Assembly: GCA_016803235.1 (NCBI GenBank)
Contig: JADCLI010000019.1
Location: forward strand, 1-64,000
DNA from: Pimelobacter simplex
Lineage (GTDB): Bacteria > Actinomycetota > Actinomycetes > Propionibacteriales > Nocardioidaceae
Reading direction: 5' to 3'
DNA: 64,000 nt
Shown here: piece after piece, positions 7,181-20,882 of the stretch
Numbering within the stretch: position 1 is the first letter of the stretch
Layout: each line of letters starts with the position of its first letter
The notes under the pieces: model-generated
Database searches by the model: none
What the model saw: the letters and a program-made list of their open reading frames with translations, nothing else
What the model was told of the DNA's origin: nothing
Position numbers and translations under genes: made by a program

Positions 7181-9714
7181 CCCACCCGCTCCCTGATGCC
7201 GAGGTCTCCTCCGGCGGGCTCGCCGGCCGCGACGGGCAGCGAGATCACCATCGTCAGCCCGCCGCCGGGCGTCTCCTCGGGCTCCAGTGTGCCGTCCATG
7301 GCCTCGACCAGGCCGCGGGACAGGGCCAGGCCGAGGCCGACGCCGGTGCTGTTGTCGTGGTCGCCGAGCCGCTGGAACGGCAGGAACACCCGCTCGTAGT
7401 CGGCTGCCGGGATGCCCGGACCGGTGTCGACGACCCGGATCTCGACCCGGTCCAGCACAGCGCTGGCGGTCAGCAGCGGTGGTGCGCCCTCCGGCGCGTA
7501 CCGGTGGGCGTTGGTCAACAGGTTGACCACGACCCGTTCGAGCAGTGCGGCGTCGACCAGCGCGGGCGGGAGGTCCTCGGCCACGTCGAGCCGCACCGGA
7601 CCGGTGATGCTGACGTCGTCGAGAGCGCCGGCGACGACGTCCTCGACCAGGGCCGGGGACAGGTGGACCGGCAGGGCGCCGGCCTGCAGCCGACTCAGGT
7701 CGAGCAGGCTGTCGACCAGCCCGGCGAGGGTGTCGAGCGCGTCGTCGGCGGTGCGGAGCAGCTCCCGCCGGTCCTCGGCCGTCAGTGCGACGTCCTCGGC
7801 GCGCAGCCCCGACACGACGGCCTTCGCCGCCGCAAGGGGGGTGCGCAGGTCGTGGCCGACCGCGGCCAGCAGCGCCGTGCGCACGGTGTTGGCCTCGGCC
7901 AGGGTGCCGGCGCGGGCGGCCTCCTCGGCGAGCCGGATCTGGTGCACCGCCTGGCTGGTCCGTGCCGCGAACGCCGCGGCCACGCGGGCGTCCTCGGGCG
8001 CGAGGCCCCGCCCGCGCAGGGCGAGTGAGGTGTCCCGATCAGCAGGGACGAGGGTGTCCGCGTCCGCCGGGGTCGTCGCCGGGTCGGGTCCCGCCGAGCT
8101 CAGCAGCCGCCACGTGCGGTCCTCCTTCTCCAAGAAGGCGACCGAGTCCAGCGAGAGGCTCTCGCGGAACCGCTCGAGCAGGGTGGCGAGGTCCCGGCTG
8201 CCGGTGAGCGGGGTCGCTGCCAGGCTGGCGAGGACGTGGGACTCCGCGACCGCCCGCGCCGCCTGCCGGGTACGACGCGCGGCCAGGTCGACCACGGAGC
8301 TCACCATCAGTGCGACCAGCACGTAGACGCCGAGCGCCAGTGCGTTGTTGGTGCTCGCGATGGTCAGCGTGTGGAGGGGCGGGGTGAAGAAGAAGTTGAG
8401 CAGGAACGAGCCGAGCGCGGCGGCCAGGACGGCCGGTCCGACTCCGCCGACCAGGGCCACGGCGACGACCACCAGCAGGAACAGGAGCACGTCGCTGACC
8501 AGGTTGAGCGCGTGGTCGATCGGCAGCAGCGCGATCGTCAGCAGTGCCGGCGCCAGCACGGCCAGCGCATAGCCGCGCACCCGCCTGCCCACGCTGAGTG
8601 CGCCTTGGCCGACCGGGAGCCGACGCCCCTGACCAGCGTGCGTGTGGGACACGATGTGGACGTCGATGTCGCCGGAGGCGCGGATGGTGCGGGCACCGAT
8701 GCCCGGCGGGAGGACGTACGCCGCCCAGCGCGAGCGCCGGCTGTCGCCCAGCACGAGCTGGGTCGCGTTCTCCGCACGGGCGAAGGCGAGCAGGGTCTCG
8801 GGGACGTCGTCGCCGAGCAGCTGGTGGTAGGTGCCGCCGAGCGACTCGACCAGCCGGCGCTGGTGGGTGAGGTGCGTGGGATCCGCGCCGGTGAGCCCGT
8901 CGGACCGGCTGACGTGGAGGGCGAGCAGGTCGCCGGTGCCCGAGCGGGCGGCGATCCGGGCGGCCCGCCGGATCAGCTGCTCACCCTCCGGCCCGCCGGT
9001 CAGCGCCACCACCACCCGCTCGCGGGCCTCCCAGGTCCCGGTGATGTCGTGCTGGCGGCGATAGCCCTGCAACGCGTCGTCGACCTTGTCGGCGACCCAG
9101 AGCAGGGCCAGCTCGCGCAGCGCGGTGAGGTTGCCCTCGCGGAAGTAGTTGGACAGCGCGGCGTCGATCTTGTCGGGCGCGTAGACGTTGCCGTGGGCGA
9201 GCCGGCGGCGCAGCGCCTCCGCCGACATGTCGACCAGCTCGACCTGGTCGGCGGCTCGGACCACCGCGTCCGGAACTGTCTCGTGCTGCCGGACGCCGGT
9301 GATCTTCTCGACGACGTCGTTGACGGACTCGAGGTGCTGGACGTTGACCGTGGAGATGACGTCGATGCCGGCGTCGAGGAGCTCCTGCACGTCCTGCCAG
9401 CGCTTGGCGTTGCGCGAGGCCGGCGCGTTGGTGTGGGCCAGCTCGTCGACCAGCGCGACCCGCGGCCGGCGCTGCAGCACCGCGTCGAGATCCATCTCCT
9501 CGAGCTCGGCGCCGCGGTAGCGCGCGGTCCGGCGCGGCACCACCTCCAGCCCCTCGAGCATGGTGGCGGTGTGGCTGCGCCCGTGGGTCTCGACGTACCC
9601 GACGACCACGTCGGTGCCGCGGTCCAGCCGGCGTCGGCCCTCGCCGAGCATGGCATAGGTCTTCCCGACGCCGGGGGCGGCGCCGAGGTAGACCCGCAGC
9701 CGGCCTCGCTTCAT
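7177..9714 (-). CDS. kdpD: KdpD sensor histidine kinase
   Basis: The product has 845 residues, full length for KdpD. An N-terminal KdpD domain with Walker A (GAAPGVGKT, residues 11-19) is followed by a universal-stress-like domain. A DUF4118 membrane block has about four segments (near residues 380-480), then comes a GAF-like region. HisKA carries His621 in GHDLRTPLAAAK, and the HATPase domain has NLLTNAHRYAPEG, DTGPGIP and GVGLGLALSRGL. It senses low potassium or turgor in known systems. It starts 4 bases after the kdpC stop and overlaps kdpE. Confidence 0.96.
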   Translation of the reverse strand: MKRGRLRVYLGAAPGVGKTYAMLGEGRRRLDRGTDVVVGYVETHGRSHTATMLEGLEVVPRRTARYRGAELEEMDLDAVLQRRPRVALVDELAHTNAPASRNAKRWQDVQELLDAGIDVISTVNVQHLESVNDVVEKITGVRQHETVPDAVVRAADQVELVDMSAEALRRRLAHGNVYAPDKIDAALSNYFREGNLTALRELALLWVADKVDDALQGYRRQHDITGTWEARERVVVALTGGPEGEQLIRRAARIAARSGTGDLLALHVSRSDGLTGADPTHLTHQRRLVESLGGTYHQLLGDDVPETLLAFARAENATQLVLGDSRRSRWAAYVLPPGIGARTIRASGDIDVHIVSHTHAGQGRRLPVGQGALSVGRRVRGYALAVLAPALLTIALLPIDHALNLVSDVLLFLLVVVAVALVGGVGPAVLAAALGSFLLNFFFTPPLHTLTIASTNNALALGVYVLVALMVSSVVDLAARRTRQAARAVAESHVLASLAATPLTGSRDLATLLERFRESLSLDSVAFLEKEDRTWRLLSSAGPDPATTPADADTLVPADRDTSLALRGRGLAPEDARVAAAFAARTSQAVHQIRLAEEAARAGTLAEANTVRTALLAAVGHDLRTPLAAAKAVVSGLRAEDVALTAEDRRELLRTADDALDTLAGLVDSLLDLSRLQAGALPVHLSPALVEDVVAGALDDVSITGPVRLDVAEDLPPALVDAALLERVVVNLLTNAHRYAPEGAPPLLTASAVLDRVEIRVVDTGPGIPAADYERVFLPFQRLGDHDNSTGVGLGLALSRGLVEAMDGTLEPEETPGGGLTMVISLPVAAGEPAGGDLGIRERVG

Positions 9715-9718
9715 GGAC

Positions 9719-10321
9719 TCAGTCTTCCAGCCCGTCGAGGGCGAGGTTGAGCCCGAGCACGTCGACGCGCGGCTCGCCCAGGAAGCCGAGGGTGCGCCCG
9801 GTCGTGTTCTCCGCGACCAGGGTGCGGACGGTGTCCGCCGGGAGGTCGCGGGCGTGGGCGACCCGGGCCACCTGCTGGTCGGCGTACTCGGGCGAGATGT
9901 GGGGGTCGAGTCCCGAGCCGCTGGCGAGCACGGCGTCGGGTGCGACGTCGTCCGGGTCGACGCCGTCGAAGGCAGCGACCTCGTCGATCCGCTGCCGCAC
10001 CGTGGCGACGAGGTCGGGGTTCTCCGGTGACAGGTTGGAGGCGCCGCTGGAGAGCGGGTCGTAGCCGTCGCCCGCGGCCGAGGGCCGGGACTGGAAGTAC
10101 GCCGCGTCCCCGGCGTACGACTGGCCGATCAGGGCCGAGCCGACGACTCGGCCGTCGCGCTCGACCAGGGCGCCGTCGGCACGGTGCGGGACGACGAGCT
10201 GGGCGAACCCGGTCAGCGCGAGAGGGTAGGCGAGGCCGAGCAGCACGGTCAGCACGGCAAGGACGCGGACCGCGGCGCCGAGCTGCGTGAGCCCGCCGCG
10301 CAGGGTGGAGGTGAGGGACAT
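9719..10321 (-). CDS. kdpC: KdpC potassium-transporting ATPase subunit
   Basis: The product has 200 residues. One N-terminal membrane segment (RVLAVLTVLLGLAYPLALTGFAQ in part) is followed by the conserved KdpC periplasm-facing domain. Typical elements are GSALIGQ, YFQSRPSAAGDGYDP, SGASNLSPENPDL, PDAVLASGSGLDPHISPE and HARDLP. KdpC stabilises the KdpFABC complex. It sits 15 bases after kdpB and 4 bases before kdpD. Confidence 0.96.
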   Translation of the reverse strand: MSLTSTLRGGLTQLGAAVRVLAVLTVLLGLAYPLALTGFAQLVVPHRADGALVERDGRVVGSALIGQSYAGDAAYFQSRPSAAGDGYDPLSSGASNLSPENPDLVATVRQRIDEVAAFDGVDPDDVAPDAVLASGSGLDPHISPEYADQQVARVAHARDLPADTVRTLVAENTTGRTLGFLGEPRVDVLGLNLALDGLED

Positions 10322-10336
10322 GGGATCGCTTCCTGT

Positions 10337-12349
<2,013 letters not shown>

Positions 12350-12364
12350 GGAGGTCTCCGTGTC

Positions 12365-14023
12365 TCACAGACCCTCGGCCAGGGGGCCGAGCGCGAGGGC
12401 GGGGAAGAAGGTCAGGCCGGCGACGATGAACGTGACGACCGCGAGCATCCCGACGAACAGCGGGCCGCGGGTCGGCAGCGTCCCGGCGGTCTGGGGGACC
12501 GGGACCTGTCGGGCCAGCGAGCCGGCCAGGGCCAGGACCAGGACGATCGGGACGAACCGTCCGAGCAGCATGGCCAGGCCGATGGTGACGTTGTAGAACG
12601 GCGTGTCCGCGGACAGTCCGGCGAACGCCGAGCCGTTGTTGTTGGCTCCGGACAGGTAGGCGTAGAGAACCTCGCTCAGCCCGTGCGGCCCGTCGTTGAG
12701 GATCGACGCCCGTGGCCCGGGCAGCGCAAGCGCCAGCGCGGTGAGGCCGAGGACGAGCAGCGGCATCGTGAGGATGTTCAGGGCCACGAGCTTGATCTCG
12801 CGTGCGGTCAGCTTCTTGCCGAGCAGCTCGGGCGTGCGGCCGACCATCAGGCCGGCGATGAAGACGGTGAGGATCGCCAGCACGAGGATCCCGTACAGGC
12901 CGGTCCCCACGCCGCCGGGAGCCACCTCGCCCAGGCCCATGTTGAGCATCAGCAGACCGCCGCCGACCGGCGAGAACGAGGAATGGAAGGAGTTCACGGC
13001 ACCGGTGCTGGTGCCGGTCGTCGACACCGCGAACAGGGCCGAGCCGGGTACGCCGATCCGGGTCTCCTTGCCCTCCATCGCGGAGCCGGCGACGTCGTAG
13101 GCCGTCGTCGGATGGGCCGCCTCGATCGCCCACACGGCGGCGAGCATGATCACCCAGATCACCGCCATCGCCGCGAGGACGGCGTAGCCCTGGCGGGCGT
13201 CGCCGACCATCACGCCGAAGGTGCGGGTCAGGCAGACCGGGACGAGCAGCAGCAGGAAGACCTCGAACAGGTTGCTGACCGGGTTGGGGTTCTCGAAGGG
13301 GTGCGCGGAGTTGGCGTTGAAGAAGCCGCCGCCGTTGGTGCCGAGCTCCTTGATCGCCTCCTGGGAGGCGACCGGTCCGCCGGGGATGGTCTGGTGACCG
13401 CCGGCCAGCGTGGTCGCGTCGACGCCGCCGGACAGGTTCTGCACGACGCCGAGCAGGATCAGCGCGACCGCCGCGGCGGCGGCCAGGGGCAGCAGCACCC
13501 GGATCGTGCCGCGGGTCAGGTCGACCCAGAAGCTGCCGAGCCGGCCGGTCCGGGAACGGGTGAAGCCGCGGATCAGGGCGACGGCGACGGCCAGCCCGAC
13601 GGCGGCGGACAGGAAGTTCTGCACCCCCAGGCCGGCCATCTGGACCAGGTGGCCCATCGTGGTCTCGCCGGCGTAGGCCTGCCAGTTCGTGTTCGTCACG
13701 AAGGAGACCGCGGTGTTGAAGGCGAGGTCCGGAGCGACGGCAGGACGGTCCAGCGACCACGGCAGGTGGGCCTGCAGGCGCTGCAGGGCATAGAGCAGGC
13801 CCAGGCCTGCGACGGAGAACGCGAGCACCGACACGGCGTACGTGCGCCAGGCCTGGTCCCCACGCGGGTCGATCCCGACGAGGCGGTAGATCCCGCGCTC
13901 CACGCGCAGGTCTCGTTCGGACGTGAAGGCGTGCGCGATGTAGCCGCCGAGTGGGCGGTAGCAGAGCGCGAGGGCAGCGATCAGCGCGCCGGTCTGGAGC
14001 AGGCCGGCCAGGGTGTCGTTCAT
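12365..14023 (-). CDS. kdpA: KdpA potassium channel-like subunit
   Basis: The product has 552 residues, with about ten hydrophobic segments. It carries the highly conserved KdpA stretch [19 protein letters not shown] and the selectivity-loop-like region around [13 protein letters not shown]. It forms the potassium-conducting path of the KdpFABC pump. The ATG at 14023 directly abuts the kdpF stop codon, so translation is coupled. Confidence 0.97.
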   Translation of the reverse strand: MNDTLAGLLQTGALIAALALCYRPLGGYIAHAFTSERDLRVERGIYRLVGIDPRGDQAWRTYAVSVLAFSVAGLGLLYALQRLQAHLPWSLDRPAVAPDLAFNTAVSFVTNTNWQAYAGETTMGHLVQMAGLGVQNFLSAAVGLAVAVALIRGFTRSRTGRLGSFWVDLTRGTIRVLLPLAAAAAVALILLGVVQNLSGGVDATTLAGGHQTIPGGPVASQEAIKELGTNGGGFFNANSAHPFENPNPVSNLFEVFLLLLVPVCLTRTFGVMVGDARQGYAVLAAMAVIWVIMLAAVWAIEAAHPTTAYDVAGSAMEGKETRIGVPGSALFAVSTTGTSTGAVNSFHSSFSPVGGGLLMLNMGLGEVAPGGVGTGLYGILVLAILTVFIAGLMVGRTPELLGKKLTAREIKLVALNILTMPLLVLGLTALALALPGPRASILNDGPHGLSEVLYAYLSGANNNGSAFAGLSADTPFYNVTIGLAMLLGRFVPIVLVLALAGSLARQVPVPQTAGTLPTRGPLFVGMLAVVTFIVAGLTFFPALALGPLAEGL

Positions 14024-14113
14024 CTAGAAGCGCTCCGGGAGGACCAGGGCGACCACGAGGTAGCCGAGGAGGAGGGCGCTGACGATCAGCGCGACGACGT
14101 TCTCGGCGCTCAT
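14024..14113 (-). CDS. kdpF: KdpF small membrane subunit
   Basis: This 29-residue frame begins MSAENVVALIV and ends YLVVALVLPERF. It is a single membrane helix followed by the P-E-R/K-F ending that is typical of KdpF. It is easily missed because of its size. The stop codon touches the kdpA ATG. An in-frame ATG at 14140 would add 9 residues. Neither start has a strong ribosome site, and I chose 14113 because known KdpF proteins are about 29-30 residues. KdpF is a stabilising lipid-like subunit of the Kdp complex. Confidence 0.88.
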   Translation of the reverse strand: MSAENVVALIVSALLLGYLVVALVLPERF

Positions 14114-14289
14114 GCCGACCAGGAGGTGGACGGATGTCATGACTTGGAGTCTTGGCCGATCCGGACATGGAGACGCCGGTCCTGACGCGTTCCTAACGGC
14201 GGCCTGACAGGTCCTAACAGTCGTGAGGAGCGCGTCGGCGGCCGCACGTGCACGGGGGCTGATCCGACGGCGCGGCGTACCGTCGGAGC

Positions 14290-14619
14290 ATGGGCTACGA
14301 ACAGATCACCGCGGAGGAGTTCAGCAAGGCCGAGGGCGTCGGCGACTGGCGGGTGCTGGGCGTGCACGCGCACGCCGTGTTCCGCACCGGCAGCTTCGCC
14401 ACGGGCCTGGAGCTGGTGAACGCGATCGGCGAGCTGGCCGAGGAGGCCGACCACCACCCCGACCTCAAGCTCGGCTACCCGTCCCTGGCCGTGCACCTGA
14501 CCACCCATGACACCGGGACGCTGACCACCGCCGACCTCGACCTCGCCCAGCGGATCTCGGCGGCGGCGCGCAACCTCGGCGTCGCGGGCGACCCGGAGGC
14601 GGTGCAGGCCTGGGAATGA
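14290..14619 (+). CDS. 4a-hydroxytetrahydrobiopterin dehydratase (PCD/DCoH)
   Basis: The product has 109 residues, normal for the family. The active-site signature DHHPDLKLGYPSLAVHLTTHD has the paired His, the Pro, the aromatic residue and the second His and Asp at the right spacing. The enzyme dehydrates 4a-carbinolamine pterins; in actinobacteria it often stands alone, sometimes linked to molybdopterin or aromatic hydroxylase metabolism. No such partner is adjacent here. It is divergent from kdpF, with about 150 bases between them. Confidence 0.88.
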   Translation: MGYEQITAEEFSKAEGVGDWRVLGVHAHAVFRTGSFATGLELVNAIGELAEEADHHPDLKLGYPSLAVHLTTHDTGTLTTADLDLAQRISAAARNLGVAGDPEAVQAWE

Positions 14620-14624
14620 TCGCC

Positions 14625-14763
14625 GGTGGTCGAGGTGTGAGGCCGCCCGCGGCCGAGCCTGGAAACCTCCGGCCCGGCCTCGAAGAGCCCGTGCTCAGGC
14701 CGCCCCGGGGTGGGCCAGGTGGTGTCGAGGCTCCTCGCTGGCGCTCGTCGCACCCCGACCACC
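14625..14763. repeat. REP-like intergenic fold-back
   Basis: The ends are inverted (14625-14639 begins GGTGGTCGAGG, 14749-14763 ends CCGACCACC), with 13 of 15 positions complementary. The interior holds CTCCTCGCTGGCGCTCG. Sequences of the form GGTGGTCGAG...CGCTGGCGCTCG are familiar as dispersed palindromic repeats in Nocardioides-like genomes, from general recollection. It fills the gap between the PCD gene and the UvrA-paralogue stop, starting 5 bases after one stop and ending 10 bases before the other. Confidence 0.6.
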
Positions 14764-14773
14764 GCGAGGCAGG

Positions 14774-17185
<2,412 letters not shown>

Positions 17186-17297
17186 GGTGCCTCCCGATTG
17201 CGGGACCCGACGGCCCTGTCGTCGTTGAGGTGTACGAGAATCGTCCGTCCTGGTGGGGGATCCGGGACGAAATGGGGGAAGCGTGCTGGAGGGAGCC

Positions 17298-17921
17298 GTG
17301 ACCGAGGAGGTCACCACGGCGTCGACACCGACGACCTACGAGCAGTTCGGGGTCGCGTGGATCCACCGGGTGCTCCACAAGGAGCGGATCCTGCGCACCG
17401 TCGACGAGGTGCTGGGCGACCAGATCGCGCTCGGGCCGATCGGCGCCGGGCCGGGCCGGGCGTTCGCGAGCGTCAGCTTCGTCGGGACCTACCGGCCCAC
17501 CACCGGCGAGCTGGTGCCGGGCGAGCTGCTGACCTACGCGATCGACCTGCCGATCAGCGTGGTGTTCGAGCTCGGCCTGCCGATGGACCGGCTCACCTTC
17601 AACGCGGAGGTCGTCGTACCCCTGGTGCTCGTGGTCCACACCGAGGCGCCGCTCAAGCTGCGCTTGGAGCTGGTGACGCCGACCGAGGACCAGATCGGGC
17701 TGGAGCTCAAGACCGACACCCGGCGCGGGGCGATGCTGCGCAAGGTCGCGGGCCTGGACGGCGAGCTGCGGCGGTTCCTGCTGAAGGTCCTCGACACCGA
17801 GCTGGCCAAGGCCTACGTCCGGAAGGCGACCCACCTCGACATGGAGGAGCTCATCGACGAGGCTTGGCCGGCCTTCACCGAGCAGTTCCTGCCGCAGGGA
17901 CCCGAGGACCGACAGGGCTGA
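17298..17921 (+). CDS. Conserved hypothetical protein
   Basis: The product has 207 residues from the GTG at 17298 (GGAGG 5 bases upstream; GTG at 17283 and 17253 are in-frame alternatives). I do not recognise a family. The sequence has no signal peptide or membrane segment and contains regular beta-like stretches (SVSFVGTYRPTTGELVPGELL, then VVVPLVLVVHTEAPLKLRLEL in parts) and a helical C-terminus (ELRRFLLKVLDTELAKAYV). A soluble cytoplasmic protein is likely. It is divergent from the UvrA paralogue; the start regions are about 110 bases apart. Confidence 0.6.
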   Translation: MTEEVTTASTPTTYEQFGVAWIHRVLHKERILRTVDEVLGDQIALGPIGAGPGRAFASVSFVGTYRPTTGELVPGELLTYAIDLPISVVFELGLPMDRLTFNAEVVVPLVLVVHTEAPLKLRLELVTPTEDQIGLELKTDTRRGAMLRKVAGLDGELRRFLLKVLDTELAKAYVRKATHLDMEELIDEAWPAFTEQFLPQGPEDRQG

Positions 17922-18090
17922 CCGCCTCGTGCGCCGGCCGGGCTGCCGCCGTACGGCGGGCCGAGCGGGCCGAGCGGGCCGGTGCGGCGACCGCGTCGTG
18001 GAGCGCGCCGAACACCATCGCGGCCAGCGGGATCCACAGCGGGATCATCATGAAGGCGAAGATCGGCACCAGGGTCATCACGTCGCGCAT
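17875..18090 (-). CDS. Small single-pass membrane protein
   Basis: The product has 71 residues. The sequence MRDVMTLVPIFAFMMIPLW continues as one long hydrophobic segment (about residues 5-30), followed by a basic, Ala/Arg-rich tail. A good ribosome site (GAGGAG, 6 bases before the ATG) supports translation. It lies 104 bases downstream of the sigma-factor gene on the same strand and overlaps the 3' end of the convergent hypothetical gene by 47 bases. Function is unknown; co-expression with the sigma factor is possible. Confidence 0.5.
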   Translation of the reverse strand: MRDVMTLVPIFAFMMIPLWIPLAAMVFGALHDAVAAPARSARSARRTAAARPAHEAVSPVGPRVPAAGTAR

Positions 18091-18194
18091 CTCGGGCTCC
18101 TCGATCGGGTTCTCGACCTCACCGAGTCTGCGGCGGACGCCGGAGCCCCCGCTCGTGCCCAGCGACAGAGCGTCGTGCGTGGATTGTGCCCTCG

Positions 18195-19019
18195 TCACAA
18201 AGGGGTGCCGAGCTGGCGGATCGGCCGCTCGCCCGTGAGCCGCACCCGCCGGAACATGTGGTTGACCCGCCGCAGCCGCGTGCGCGTGCGCGCGCACTCC
18301 TCGCACCCGCCGAGGTGCGCGTCGATCCTGCGGGCCAGACCGGCACCGATCGTCCCGCGCACGTATCGCCCGAGGTGGGTGTGCACCCAGCCGCACTCGA
18401 CGCACCACGTTGAGCCGGTCGCGCCGGTCGAGCCGGCCGCGCTCCGGGCCACGAGCCGGTCGAGGTACGCCGTGCGCAGGCCCTCGCGCGCCCGGTAGCC
18501 CAGGGACGACACGGCGGCCAGGGTCAGGCCCAGCGACTCAGCCACCTCGGCGACGGGCCGGTCCTCGATCTCCAGCAGCACGATCACCTCGCGCCACGGG
18601 GCCGGCAGGGTCGCCAGCGCCTCGGCCGCGACCTCCCGGTCGAAGCCCTCGGGCAGGTCGTCGCCGACGGCCGGCGGGTCGACGGTGTCGAGCAGCCACG
18701 GCTGGTCGGAGAGCGGCTCCTCGTGCCGCCGGCGGCGGACCAGGTCGCGGTGCCGGTTGCGGATCGCGACCGTGAGGTAGGCGTGGAAGCTCTCCGTGGG
18801 GCCGCCGCCCGCGCGGAACCGGGCGACCACCCGCGTGAACACGTCGGCGAGCAGGTCGTCGGCCTCGTCCGGGCCCGCGAGCGCTCGTGCGAGGTGGCGG
18901 GCGTCGTGGACGTGGCGCGCGTAGAGCACGGTGATCGCCGTGGAGTCGCCGTTCCGGGCGCGCGCGAGGAGCTCAGGCTCGTCGGAGAGCGCAGGGAGCA
19001 GGGCGTCGACGGGGAGCAC
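18195..19019 (-). CDS. ECF-like sigma factor with C-terminal zinc-finger (ZAS-like) domain
   Basis: The product is 274 residues from the GTG at 19019 (GAGGTGA 6 bases upstream); GTG at 19028 is an alternative. Residues about 25-90 match sigma region 2 (ITVLYARHVHDARHLARAL, DEADDLLADVFTRV). Residues about 125-180 match region 4 (LATLPAPWREVIVLLEIEDRP, EVAESLGLTLAAVSSLGYRAREGLR). The C-terminus adds an anti-sigma zinc motif, HLGGCEECARTRTRLRR (H-x3-C-x2-C). Normally that motif sits on a separate anti-sigma protein, so this is a sigma factor carrying its own regulator-like zinc site. It is divergent from a surface-protein gene. Confidence 0.85.
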   Translation of the reverse strand: MLPVDALLPALSDEPELLARARNGDSTAITVLYARHVHDARHLARALAGPDEADDLLADVFTRVVARFRAGGGPTESFHAYLTVAIRNRHRDLVRRRRHEEPLSDQPWLLDTVDPPAVGDDLPEGFDREVAAEALATLPAPWREVIVLLEIEDRPVAEVAESLGLTLAAVSSLGYRAREGLRTAYLDRLVARSAAGSTGATGSTWCVECGWVHTHLGRYVRGTIGAGLARRIDAHLGGCEECARTRTRLRRVNHMFRRVRLTGERPIRQLGTPL

Positions 19020-19084
19020 GGCCGTCACCTCGGAAGTCGGGACGTCTTCCTCGACGACAGCACGCCCGCGCGTCGTACCGCCGG

Positions 19085-19107
19085 GGAATCCCGGAATCTT
19101 TACCGTC
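19085..19107 (+). promoter_or_regulatory. Possible ECF-type promoter
   Basis: The divergent spacer between the sigma-factor gene and the surface-protein pair contains GGAAT (19085-19089) and CGTC (19104-19107) with 14 bases between. This resembles the GGAAC/CGTC elements read by ECF sigma factors, but the spacing is 1-3 bases shorter than usual. It would drive the surface-protein pair starting at 19231. Low confidence. Confidence 0.25.
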
Positions 19108-19230
19108 GGAGGACCGGATCCGGCGTCATGACGGCGCGCCGGCGCGTCTGGACTCGTGAAGGGACCTGCTCGGACCCGGTCGCCCTGCTCTCCCGCCGGG
19201 GCGGCGAGAACTGGACACAGGAGTGCCTCC

Positions 19231-20877
19231 ATGGGGAAACGAGGTACGGCACGTCGGCGCGGTGGGGTCGCCTTCGTGGTCGCAACGGCAGCCCTCGCGA
19301 TGCCCGTCATCGCCGCTGCACCGGCACACGCCGAAGAGCTCCCGCCCGTCACGCACCAGGGCTCGGTGACGATCGAGTCGTACCCGAGTACCAAGGACCT
19401 CGACGTGGAGAAGTTCCACGACGAGGGCGGTGCCCTCGAGCTGACCGAGGTGACCGTCAAGGCGACCCTCGCCGGTGAGCTGGAGGGGGCGGTGCGGAAC
19501 CTGAGCAGCAGCAGGGACAAGACACTGACCGGCGCCTTCGACGCGAAGATCGTCGTCAACGGCATCGGCGTCACCGACCTGACCGCACAGGACGCCGACC
19601 AGGCCGTGTGGAACCTGGCTCCCGGCGCCAGCGCGCCCATCGCGCTGAGCGCGGACAACGCGGTGTCGACGACCATCACCGACCCGACCGTGCTCGACGA
19701 CTTCGTCGGCCCCGCGGGCTCGATGCTGACCTACGAGGTGCACAGCGAGGTCCACGTCGACATCGAGGGCCCGGCGCCCTACAAGACGACCGGCGTCGCG
19801 GGTGGCGAGGCCACCGTGGAGATCTCCTACACCTACACCGACATCTGCGCGGAGAACCCGGACGACCCGATCTGCGCCGAGCCGGAGTGCGTCGACGTCA
19901 CGGTCGACATCCCGCCGCAGGTCGGCTCCTACCCGCTCGTCGGTGGGGGCACCTTCACGATCACCGCGGTGCACGACACCCCCGACGGCCCGACCTTCGA
20001 CTGGACCTCCGACGTCCCGGTCCACGAGGTGGACGTCAAGGGCGGCCCGGTGCACCTCCCGTACCTCTACGACCCGCCGGTCATGGCGGACAGCGGTCTG
20101 CACGCGGCCGTGAACCCGAACAACCCCAACGGCCAGTGGTACGGGCTGAGCCACATCGACGTGTGCGCCGACGAGAAGCCGCCGCCGGACTGTGAGGAGG
20201 ACCCCGACCAGGTGGGCTGTGGCGAGCCGACCTGCGAGACCGATCCCAGCCTGTGCGAGCCGCCGTTCGAGTGCGTCGACGTCACCAAGGACATCGCGCC
20301 TGCTGTCGGGGCGTACCCGCTCGTCGGCGGCGGGACCTTCGAGATCACGAAGATCTACGACACCCCGGGCGGCCAGGTGTTCGACTGGACCTCGGACGTG
20401 ATGGTCCACGAGGTCTACATCAAGGGCGGACCCGAGCACCTGCAGTGGGCCTCGGACCTGCCGGCGATGTCGGGCACCGGCTTCCACGCACCGCTCAACA
20501 AGGACCTCTGGTACGGGCTGAGCCACATCGACGTCTGTGCGGAGCCGCTGGAGGAGGAGCCGGTCCCGCTCGTGCCCGAGGGCGAGGACCAGGGCGAGGA
20601 CCAGGGCGAGGCCGCCGGGGAGCCGGGGCCGGCGCCGGAGCAGGGCAGCCAGGCCCAGGAGACGCCGGAGGCCAAGGTAGAGCAGCCGGCTGCGGTGCTC
20701 AAGGAGCCGGAGCCTGAGCCTGAGCCCGAGCCGGAGCCGGAGCCGGAGCCCGAGCCCGAGCCGAAGGAGCCGAAGAACGAGGAGCCGCCACCGGCGCCCG
20801 ACCCGGAGCCCGCACCGGCACCGCAGCCCGATCCGGAGCCGGGAGCGCCGGCCGACGCGACCACCGGTGGGGAGTGA
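19231..20877 (+). CDS. Secreted protein with two tandem repeats and Pro/Glu-rich tail
   Basis: The product has 548 residues from the ATG at 19231 (AGGAG 7 bases upstream). A signal peptide ends near AHA-EELPP (about residue 35). Residues 36-210 form one domain that ends in EISYTYTDIC. Two repeats of about 90 residues follow (about 219-312 and 348-437), each from CVDVT..I.P..G.YPLVGGGTF to WYGLSHIDVCA, with paired cysteines. The C-terminus is very rich in Pro and Glu (PEPEPEPEP run) with no sorting signal or membrane helix. Probably a cell-wall-spanning or secreted surface protein; I do not recognise the repeat family. The following gene starts 5 bases downstream. Confidence 0.75.
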   Translation: MGKRGTARRRGGVAFVVATAALAMPVIAAAPAHAEELPPVTHQGSVTIESYPSTKDLDVEKFHDEGGALELTEVTVKATLAGELEGAVRNLSSSRDKTLTGAFDAKIVVNGIGVTDLTAQDADQAVWNLAPGASAPIALSADNAVSTTITDPTVLDDFVGPAGSMLTYEVHSEVHVDIEGPAPYKTTGVAGGEATVEISYTYTDICAENPDDPICAEPECVDVTVDIPPQVGSYPLVGGGTFTITAVHDTPDGPTFDWTSDVPVHEVDVKGGPVHLPYLYDPPVMADSGLHAAVNPNNPNGQWYGLSHIDVCADEKPPPDCEEDPDQVGCGEPTCETDPSLCEPPFECVDVTKDIAPAVGAYPLVGGGTFEITKIYDTPGGQVFDWTSDVMVHEVYIKGGPEHLQWASDLPAMSGTGFHAPLNKDLWYGLSHIDVCAEPLEEEPVPLVPEGEDQGEDQGEAAGEPGPAPEQGSQAQETPEAKVEQPAAVLKEPEPEPEPEPEPEPEPEPEPKEPKNEEPPPAPDPEPAPAPQPDPEPGAPADATTGGE

Positions 20878-20882
20878 GAGCG

